From contig CAJTRC010000044.1 in NCBI GenBank assembly GCA_910578365.1, forward strand, positions 1-20,837: a stretch of 20,837 bases of DNA. Reading direction: 5' to 3'. The DNA comes from an uncultured Muribaculaceae bacterium. GTDB lineage: Bacteria > Bacteroidota > Bacteroidia > Bacteroidales > Muribaculaceae. Position numbers and translations under genes: made by a program. Below the pieces are notes generated by a model. The model did not search any database. It was given only the letters and a program-made list of their open reading frames with translations, and was not told where the DNA came from. This document shows, one piece after another, positions 15,362 through 20,837 of the stretch. Numbering within the stretch: position 1 is the stretch's first letter; each line of letters begins with the position of its first letter.

Positions 15362-15514
15362 TTACTTGCGAATCAGCAGCCATGCGGTCACAAGTGCGAC
15401 CGCCACTATGGCTATGACAGCGGCGTTCCACCACAGCAGGCTGCGGGGAATACGTCGCATTACGGTTCGCATTTTTTTCGATCGCAGTTCTATATTTTTG
15501 TTATCGTCATCCAT
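15362..15514 (-). CDS. 50-residue single-TM protein, HlyD anchor-like
   Basis: A small gene starts with ATG at 15514, where its first base is the last base of the ABC transporter TAA stop, and ends at 15362. The product is acidic at the start (MDDDNKN), contains IELRSKK and a basic RRIPRS turn, and then has one hydrophobic segment (about 27-47) ending LLIRK. This layout and the IELRS...IP text resemble the cytoplasmic tail plus membrane anchor of Bacteroidetes HlyD-type adaptors encoded beside C39 exporters. The periplasmic hairpin and lipoyl domains are absent; the gene stops right after the membrane segment. Either it is a dedicated mini-protein partner of the ABC transporter or a stub of a lost adaptor gene. 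The overlap with the ABC gene and clean ORF make expression likely; the homology claim is from memory and needs a search. Confidence 0.7.
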   Translation of the reverse strand: MDDDNKNIELRSKKMRTVMRRIPRSLLWWNAAVIAIVAVALVTAWLLIRK

Positions 15515-17715
15515 TATGAGCCAAGTTCAAGCTGGTTTTTAACAAGGTTGAAATAGACGCCCCGGCGGGCAATAAGTTCGTAGTGTGTGCCCTGCTCGGC
15601 AATACGGCCACCGTCGAGCACCACTATCCGCGAGGCGTTGCGTACCGTCGACAGTCGGTGCGCCACCACCACTACGGTGCGGCCACGGTAGAATTCGTCG
15701 AGATTCTCCACAATGGCGCGTTCGTTGCCGGCGTCGAGGGCATTGGTGGCCTCGTCGAGGAATATGAAGTCAGGATTGCGGTACACGGCCCGGGCTATGA
15801 GTATGCGCTGTTTCTGACCCTGACTCAGCCCCATGCCGTCGCGGCCTATGCGGGTGTTGTAGCGCAGAGGAAGACTCTCGATATAATCATTGATGCAAGC
15901 CAGGCGTGCCGCGCTTTCAAGCCGGGCACAGTCAATGTCGCCGTCGTCCACGGCAATATTGCGGGCTATTGATTCGGAGAATATCACGCCATCCTGCATT
16001 ACGGTGCCGCACTGGCGGCGCCACCACCGAAGGCTGTAGTCGTCGAGATTGCGGCCTGCCACCGAAATCCGGCCTGACTCCGGGCGGTAATAGCCCAGCA
16101 GCAGTTTTATAAGCGTAGTTTTGCCGCTGCCCGATGCTCCGACAATTGCTGTAGTGCGGCCAGCCGGAATATCCAGGCTGATATTGTCGATTGTAAGGCC
16201 GGGCGAGAACCTGTCGTAGCGGAAACTCAGATTTTCAATGGCTATGCTTTTGCGGGCGCCGGCGTCGAAGGCCGAAAGCTGTCCGCGGTCCGCTTCCTCG
16301 TCCTTGCCCTGATGAATCTCGTTGATGCGCTCCAGCGATATTTTCACATCCTGCAGCGAATATATGAAAGCCATCAGCTGCTCCACCGGCGAATTGAGCT
16401 GGCCTATGATGTACTGCACCGCCAGCATCGAGCCCAGAGTCATCTGCCCGTTTATTACCGCCGTGGCCGCCAGTACTGTTATGATTATGTTCTTGACCTC
16501 GTTTATGAATATCGACCCCGCCTCCTGACTCTGCTGCAGTTTCATGCTTTTCATCTGTACGCCGAAGAGGTCGGCCTGCACATCCTCCCATTCCCAGCGG
16601 CGGCGGCGCTCGCAGTCCTGCAGCTTTATCTCCTGCATCGACGATATGAACTGGTAGGTATAATTCTGGTTACGGGCCTGCTGCTCGAACAGTTCGTAGT
16701 CCAGCACCTTGCGCCGGTGCAGAAAAGTGGCTATCCACACGCCGTACACTATGCTGCCAAGTACAAACACTGCAAATATCAGACGGTTGTACACCAGCAG
16801 TACCACCCCGAAAATTACAAAACTCAGCAGGGTGAACAACACCCCCAGCACCTGGCCGGTAAGAAACTGCTGCACCCTGCCGTGGTCGGCCATACGCTGC
16901 AGCAGGTCGCCTGTTTTGCGGGTGTCGAAGAAAGCCATGGGCAGGCGCAGCAACTTTATGAAAAAATCGCTCACCAGCGATATGTTTATGCGCATTGATA
17001 TATGCAGCAGCAGCCAGCGGCGTATGAAATCGGTGGCCGTGCGGCCTATCACAATCATAAGTTCGCCCAGCAGTATGAGCCATATCAGCGATATGTTGCC
17101 GTTCTTGATACCCACATCCACTATGGCCTGGGTCATAAACGGCAGTATCAGCTGCAGCAGACAGCCCAGAGCCAGTCCGGCAACGATGTGCATGAAATAG
17201 CGCCGGTACGTACGCAGATACGACAGCAGAAAGCCGAACGAGCGGCGCTCGCCGCCGTCGGCACCGGCGTTTGCGGCGTCGAAGCCCTCGCCGGGAGCCA
17301 GAAACAGCGCTATACCTTTGGGCATGCCCTGCGAGGCGGTGCTGAGCCATCCGGCCTCGAACTCGGCCTCGCTGTAGCATACACGGCCTTTGGCGGGGTC
17401 GCTGACATAGAACCGCCGGCGCCTGCCCGACGACACCCGGTAAAGAACCGTAAAATGGTTCTGCTGCCAGTGGATTATTGCCGGCAGCGTCGACTGTGCA
17501 AGTTCGTCGATGGTAGCCCGCGCCGCCACAGCCTCCATGCCATAGCGGCGCGCGGTCTGCGCGAGGCCCGAAAGCGATACCCCCTCGGTAGTAGGCGGGC
17601 ACTGTTCGGCCACGGAACTGAGCGAGGTGTGCTTGCCATACCATTGCAGAATCATGGTAAGGCATGCCACTCCGCACTCCATGCTGTCGTGCTGCTTTAT
17701 GAAGGGGAAGCGCAT
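15514..17715 (-). CDS. Peptidase C39-containing ABC exporter (PCAT)
   Basis: This 733-residue inner-membrane protein both trims leader peptides and exports the product. The N-terminal C39 peptidase domain (about 1-140) is intact: C14 in QHDSMECGVACL, H87 in IHWQQNHFTVLYRV and D106 in YVSDPAKG. A six-helix transmembrane domain follows (about 165-450). The C-terminal ATPase (about 490-733) has Walker A GASGSGKTT, signature LSQGQKQR, Walker B FIFLDEATNALD and the H-loop VVAHRLSTV. Proteins of this class process substrates with double-glycine leaders (bacteriocins, signalling peptides). No obvious double-glycine precursor is encoded in the window. It starts 12 bp after the stop of the outer-membrane barrel gene and overlaps the downstream 50-residue gene, so all three form one operon. 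Confidence 0.95.
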   Translation of the reverse strand: MRFPFIKQHDSMECGVACLTMILQWYGKHTSLSSVAEQCPPTTEGVSLSGLAQTARRYGMEAVAARATIDELAQSTLPAIIHWQQNHFTVLYRVSSGRRRRFYVSDPAKGRVCYSEAEFEAGWLSTASQGMPKGIALFLAPGEGFDAANAGADGGERRSFGFLLSYLRTYRRYFMHIVAGLALGCLLQLILPFMTQAIVDVGIKNGNISLIWLILLGELMIVIGRTATDFIRRWLLLHISMRINISLVSDFFIKLLRLPMAFFDTRKTGDLLQRMADHGRVQQFLTGQVLGVLFTLLSFVIFGVVLLVYNRLIFAVFVLGSIVYGVWIATFLHRRKVLDYELFEQQARNQNYTYQFISSMQEIKLQDCERRRRWEWEDVQADLFGVQMKSMKLQQSQEAGSIFINEVKNIIITVLAATAVINGQMTLGSMLAVQYIIGQLNSPVEQLMAFIYSLQDVKISLERINEIHQGKDEEADRGQLSAFDAGARKSIAIENLSFRYDRFSPGLTIDNISLDIPAGRTTAIVGASGSGKTTLIKLLLGYYRPESGRISVAGRNLDDYSLRWWRRQCGTVMQDGVIFSESIARNIAVDDGDIDCARLESAARLACINDYIESLPLRYNTRIGRDGMGLSQGQKQRILIARAVYRNPDFIFLDEATNALDAGNERAIVENLDEFYRGRTVVVVAHRLSTVRNASRIVVLDGGRIAEQGTHYELIARRGVYFNLVKNQLELGS

Positions 17716-17727
17716 AGGGTCGGCGGA

Positions 17728-20022
17728 TTAGTTTTTCAGCAGCGAGTTGTTGCTGTCGTTGTTGTTGAGGCTGCGGCGGATGTTGCGTTTGAACAGGGCT
17801 CCGAAGTCGGCGGTATATATGGCGCTCAGGCACACCATGTTGCCGTTGTCCTTTATATAGCGGTCGTTGACCGCCGGATTTACGGGCGAATGGCTCCAGG
17901 ATGGATATCTGGTACCTTTCTTGTCGAACATGTACCACCAGCCGGCGCTCAGTGTCCAGTGCTTGTCCGGGCGGAATTCCACCTGCAGCGCATCGCCGTT
18001 CTCTTGCTTGCTCACATTATAGCCGAAAAGCGTCTTGCCGGGGAATTTGCGGTAGTATGATATTGTCCAGGGGCCCTTGTTCCACCACAGGTTCAGGCGG
18101 CCAAAGAGAGAGGTGAGATGATAGTCCCAGTTGCCCACTCGGCTGTCGTAGCGCGTCAGGTCGATGCTGGCGTTGGCGCCAAAACCGTATATATCGCTGA
18201 CTCTCAGCATAAGCGACCCCTGCATGCCGGTATATTTGTCGGCATTGACCGACTGCGACATGAACTTGCCGCCTCCCATGTATACCACGTCATTGAATAC
18301 ACCGTTTTTTATGTTGTTGTAGGCGGCCTGCAGCACTACCGAGAACTTGCGGTGCTGGTAGATACCGGCAATGGAGTAGAAGAAGTTTTCCGACGTTTTA
18401 AGGTCCGGATTGCCGTTGCTCCACAGGTAAGGAGAAACCTGCACCTCGTGGTTGGTAAGAGCACTCAGCGACGGCAACGACGGGCTGTAGCTGAATACAC
18501 CCTCGAATGTCCATTTCTGATTCGGGTACCATGTGATGTTCGCCGATGACATGTTGCGGATATAGTGGCGGCGGATATTGTTGTTGCGGCTCCACAGCAT
18601 CTTGGCGCCACTTGCCGCTGTAAGATACACCCGGTTTATCTGCTTGGCGAATCGGGCATAGATGTAGTTGTTGTTGTCGGTCAGCACGGGCTTGAAGTTC
18701 TGGCCGAGATATTCGTTGGTGTTGTGCGACACTGAATTCTGCACACCTCCCGACAGGCTGGTCGACTGGTCGAAGTTGTGTACATAGCTTACCTCGCTGA
18801 TCAGTGAGCGGCGCCGGTTGTTGATATCGTTGATATACTGCAGGTCATCGTCGCTGTTGAGATTATAATTGTTGTCGCGGCGGTAGTCCGACGAACTGAG
18901 CGTGCCCACCACCTGAACTTCCAGCGAGTTTTTAGCGTTGAAATCGTGGCGCAGGAACATGTCGAGCGACGGGGTGAAATCGCGCGATGAATTGCGGCTT
19001 TTCATATCATATTCACCAAGTATGTTGTCGGACATTGTACCCATAATCCGGTTCGAGCTGCTCGTAGGCGTGGCTGAAAAACGTGCCGAGAAAACAGTGC
19101 GTTCGCTCGGTGCGAAGTCGTATTTCAAAGACACGCCGTGCATATGATAGTTGAACGGGTTCCGGTCGTGCTGCTCTATATCCACTTTGAAGTCATCGCC
19201 GATGTATTGCATGGACGAATAGTCGTAAGCATCCTGATAGTTACGCCATGAGGGTGAGTATTGCAGCGTGAACTGCGACGGGCCCTGGTGGTACGATGCC
19301 TGTAGGTTGGCATCGAGAAAGGCGGTGTTCACCGCGCTGCGGCCCCACAGATACACCTGGCCGCCATCCTCGCGCTCCTTGAGTGTTATCGACAGGAAGC
19401 CGTTTTTGCCCTTGTCGGCATAGCGGGCCGGTGTGATATACGAATATTCAATCTTGGCTATGTCGCCTGGTTTCAGTGAGTTCACATCGCTCATCGTGGC
19501 CGGGATGCCGTTGATCAGTATCATCGGCGCGCCGTTGCGCACTGTCAGCGAGCGGTTTATAGGGTCGGCGAACAGACCGGCCAACGGCAGTTTCTGCAGC
19601 AGGCTCAGAGTGGTCGACGAGGCTTTCAGGTCGGCCTCCGACGGGTATACAATCGTGCGTCCTTTGGAGTGTACCACTTCGGTGCCCTTCACTTCCAGCT
19701 CATCGAGCGTAGAGGCCTCGCTCAGGGCTATATAGCCCAGGTCCTGGTTCTTACTGCCGGCCTCGACCACAACCACGGTGCCGCTGAAACCGGGCTTGTC
19801 GATTTCGACAGCCAGGGCGGCTTCGCTGTCGGTCTGCAATCTGAATATACCGTCCTCTCCGGTGGCAGTACGACTCAACTCTTTGTCACCCTCATAAAGT
19901 ATGCACACGGCATCTGCAACAACAGTGTTGGTGCTGTCTGAATAAACCAGACCCACCAGAGTCCGAGCCGAAGCACTTGCACTACACACAAGCGTGATGA
20001 TAAAAATAAGTAATACACGCAT
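17728..20022 (-). CDS. Outer-membrane beta-barrel protein with carboxypeptidase-like N-domain
   Basis: This 764-residue protein has a signal peptide (about 1-19, ending ASA). A carboxypeptidase-regulatory-like Ig domain follows (about 21-100: GLVYSDSTNTVVADAV, ATGEDGIFRL, VEIDKPGF), then a plug-like region (about 115-215: LLQKLPLAGLFADPINRSLTVRNGAPMILINGIPA, then LKPGDIAKIEYSYITPARYADKGKNG). The remainder, to the C-terminus, is aromatic-rich beta-barrel. It matches the OMP_b-brl_3/TonB-dependent-receptor-like family of Bacteroidetes. I see no clear TonB box and no SusD partner. It is the first gene of the operon with the C39 exporter 12 bp downstream, so it may provide the outer-membrane step for that exporter or bind the exported peptide. 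That role is an inference. The C-terminus ends in an Asn-rich stretch (RSLNNNDSNNSLLKN) rather than the usual terminal aromatic residue. Confidence 0.88.
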   Translation of the reverse strand: MRVLLIFIITLVCSASASARTLVGLVYSDSTNTVVADAVCILYEGDKELSRTATGEDGIFRLQTDSEAALAVEIDKPGFSGTVVVVEAGSKNQDLGYIALSEASTLDELEVKGTEVVHSKGRTIVYPSEADLKASSTTLSLLQKLPLAGLFADPINRSLTVRNGAPMILINGIPATMSDVNSLKPGDIAKIEYSYITPARYADKGKNGFLSITLKEREDGGQVYLWGRSAVNTAFLDANLQASYHQGPSQFTLQYSPSWRNYQDAYDYSSMQYIGDDFKVDIEQHDRNPFNYHMHGVSLKYDFAPSERTVFSARFSATPTSSSNRIMGTMSDNILGEYDMKSRNSSRDFTPSLDMFLRHDFNAKNSLEVQVVGTLSSSDYRRDNNYNLNSDDDLQYINDINNRRRSLISEVSYVHNFDQSTSLSGGVQNSVSHNTNEYLGQNFKPVLTDNNNYIYARFAKQINRVYLTAASGAKMLWSRNNNIRRHYIRNMSSANITWYPNQKWTFEGVFSYSPSLPSLSALTNHEVQVSPYLWSNGNPDLKTSENFFYSIAGIYQHRKFSVVLQAAYNNIKNGVFNDVVYMGGGKFMSQSVNADKYTGMQGSLMLRVSDIYGFGANASIDLTRYDSRVGNWDYHLTSLFGRLNLWWNKGPWTISYYRKFPGKTLFGYNVSKQENGDALQVEFRPDKHWTLSAGWWYMFDKKGTRYPSWSHSPVNPAVNDRYIKDNGNMVCLSAIYTADFGALFKRNIRRSLNNNDSNNSLLKN

Positions 20023-20054
20023 GATGAATTAGATTTTAAATTAATACTCTAGGG

Positions 20055-20062
20055 CAAATATA
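20055..20062 (-). promoter_or_regulatory. -7 box for the beta-barrel / C39 exporter operon
   Basis: On the minus strand this reads TATATTTG, an exact TAnnTTTG match 32 bp before the ATG at 20022. The -33 position, 20 bp upstream, is poor (TATG). This suggests a weak or activated promoter separate from the DUF3244-like gene. Confidence 0.5.
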
Positions 20063-20090
20063 CAGAATAGTTTTTTAACCGGCATAATTT

Positions 20091-20213
20091 TTATCCGCTT
20101 TTTTTGCATATTCGCGGTTTAAATGTATTTTCCGAACAGCAGCATGCTTTCAAGTTCGGACAGCAGTTTATCCGTTGGATTACTGCGAGTCGGTTTTGTT
20201 CTTTCTTTTTCAT
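20091..20213 (-). CDS. Possible tiny Cys-rich ORF in the spacer (40 codons)
   Basis: An ATG-initiated 40-codon frame encodes a basic peptide starting MKKKEQNRLAVIQRINCC, with a CCPNLKACCC cluster and a KPRICKKSG end. It lies between the DUF3244-like gene and the barrel gene on the same strand. I do not recognise the product and see no double-glycine motif. The overlapping frame, reachable by one extra A in the AAAAA run at 20206-20210, would instead end in the helix-like TDKLLSELESMLLFGKYI with stop at 20119-20121, which looks more like real protein. So the annotated frame could be a chance ORF, a frameshifted remnant, or a real precursor. No good promoter is visible upstream. Confidence 0.25.
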   Translation of the reverse strand: MKKKEQNRLAVIQRINCCPNLKACCCSENTFKPRICKKSG

Positions 20214-20257
20214 GTTTATGAAATTAGAGGTTTTGATTGAATTATTTATCTCAGCGG

Positions 20258-20306
20258 ACTCTTACGAGTCACCCCCTTTGATAGAGCAGTGGGGTCTGCT
20301 GTCAAG
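20258..20306 (-). other. Structured element 3' of the DUF3244-like gene
   Basis: Reading the minus strand, CTTGAcAGCAG (20306-20296) can pair with CTGCTctaTCAAAG (20289-20276), with the loop ACCCCA at 20295-20290. Next comes GGGGGT at 20276-20271, able to pair with that loop as an H-type pseudoknot. Then follows a second perfect hairpin, GACTC-GTAA-GAGTC (20271-20258). No U-tract follows, so it is not a standard terminator. It could be a 3'-end stabilising structure or an element governing downstream expression. With the tiny ORF this accounts for the 300-base stretch 20023-20322. Confidence 0.4.
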
Positions 20307-20322
20307 TACTTGCTGTTTCTGT

Positions 20323-20727
20323 TTAGTAAATCCAGCCTTCGTATTCGTGGCCGTTTGAGGTTTCCACCAGCAGGTAAGCCTCGCTTACGTTGCCGATATA
20401 TACGGCGGCCTCGCTGTCGGTGCTGAACATGTGCTGCGAACGCAGTGTTGTACCGTCGAAGTCGAATACATACAGCACTGCCGGTCCCTCGCTGTATTTG
20501 AAGTTCAGATACACATAGCCGTCTTCATAGGAGGCCATCACTACCTGCGCGGACGGAGCTTTAGGTCGGCCGGGAGGTTTGGGCAGTGGTTTAAATTCAC
20601 TTCCGCTTCCCAGATTGCCGGAAGTACCGCCGGTGGTGTCGGCCGACATATCAACAGTTCCGCAATAGAGAAGCATAGCACTTAATGATAATAATTTAAT
20701 TATTGCTGTCCGGTAAAACTTTGACAT
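20323..20727 (-). CDS. Small secreted DUF3244-like protein
   Basis: This 134-residue protein has a signal peptide (about 1-29, with a basic start MSKFYRTAIIK, a hydrophobic core, and DMSA before DTTGG). A Gly/Ser and Pro-rich linker follows (about 30-58, with FKPLPKPPGRPKAPS), then a compact beta-sandwich-like domain to the end. The domain text, VYLNFKYSEGPAVLYVFDFDGTTLRSQ and VYIGNVSEAYLLVETSNGHEYEGWIY, resembles DUF3244, a family of small secreted Bacteroidales proteins of unknown function. It is followed on the same strand, after a 300-bp structured spacer, by the barrel and C39 exporter operon. The start at 20727 gives a normal signal peptide. Whether it belongs to the exporter system is undetermined; a Sec signal argues against it being a C39 substrate. 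Confidence 0.72.
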   Translation of the reverse strand: MSKFYRTAIIKLLSLSAMLLYCGTVDMSADTTGGTSGNLGSGSEFKPLPKPPGRPKAPSAQVVMASYEDGYVYLNFKYSEGPAVLYVFDFDGTTLRSQHMFSTDSEAAVYIGNVSEAYLLVETSNGHEYEGWIY

Positions 20728-20837
20728 GATAGGAAATGGACTATTTTTATCTCATACAGCATGAAACAGACTCGTATAGATGTCTTTTAAGGGCTTTTTG
20801 ATGCTTAATGCTACCAATTTCACATCGCCTCAAATGA

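Noticed and set aside
15514..17715. Exporter signature LSQGQ instead of LSGGQ as a sign of inactivity
   Set aside because: LSQGQ is a common variant in working ABC proteins, and the Walker A, Walker B and H-loop motifs are intact.
16670..18060. Long open frames (over 350 codons) overlapping the C39 exporter and barrel genes in other frames on both strands
   Set aside because: Their translations are Arg/His/Gln-rich low-information strings with no recognisable domain, and the overlapped genes have full motif sets. They are shadows of GC-rich coding sequence.
20104..20358. 84-codon plus-strand frame across the spacer
   Set aside because: It overlaps the end of the DUF3244-like gene on the other strand, has no promoter or recognisable domain, and is Phe/Cys-rich by virtue of AT-rich DNA.
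1..20837. tRNA or rRNA genes, CRISPR arrays, insertion sequences and phage genes
   Set aside because: I found no cloverleaf-like sequence, repeat-spacer array, transposase or phage structural gene. XerD is the only recombinase and looks like the housekeeping type.

Overview
The window looks like a chromosomal segment of a Bacteroidales gut bacterium, most likely Muribaculaceae or a close relative. Four things point there. Promoters match the Bacteroidetes type, a TTTG/TTG -33 box about 20 bp before a TAnnTTTG -7 box. Shine-Dalgarno sequences are absent. Several products belong to families largely confined to this phylum (DUF4294, DUF6242, DUF6089, DUF3244). The gene order DUF6089 - uppS - bamA - skp - skp is typical of Bacteroidetes. 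The family-level placement is an inference. No tRNA, rRNA, CRISPR array, insertion sequence or prophage gene was seen.

Layout. (1) 151-2665 (+): pfkA, xerD and a DUF4294 protein, with start/stop codons overlapping. (2) 2731-4634 (+): a zinc metallopeptidase and ribD, also overlapping, behind their own promoter. (3) 4761-11566 (+): an envelope-biogenesis run of DUF6242 lipoprotein, DUF6089 beta-barrel, uppS (lipid carrier synthesis), bamA (outer-membrane protein insertion) and two Skp/OmpH-type chaperones, closed by a perfect palindromic terminator. (4) 11631-12005 (+): a small DUF486 membrane protein directly after that terminator. (5) 12041-13361 (-): a damaged glycan-salvage patch. The first ~90 codons of an N-acetylhexosamine-kinase-like gene are joined out of frame to a GH109/Gfo-Idh-MocA gene lacking its N-terminal NAD-binding region. 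This reads as a deletion scar, or as an assembly chimera. (6) 13545-15346 (+): a GH26 mannanase-like enzyme and trmD, each with its own promoter. (7) 20727-15362 (-): an apparent export locus, in transcription order a small secreted DUF3244-like protein, a structured spacer with a possible tiny ORF, a large outer-membrane beta-barrel protein with a carboxypeptidase-like N-domain, a C39-peptidase ABC exporter, and a 50-residue one-TM protein resembling only the N-terminal anchor of an HlyD adaptor.

How the genes work together. Regions 1-3 are housekeeping: glycolysis, chromosome dimer resolution, riboflavin synthesis, and envelope lipid carrier plus outer-membrane protein assembly. The most unusual parts are the region 7 locus, which pairs a protease-containing exporter and an outer-membrane barrel with a mini-HlyD protein and no full adaptor or TolC in view, and the kinase/GH109 fusion scar in region 5.
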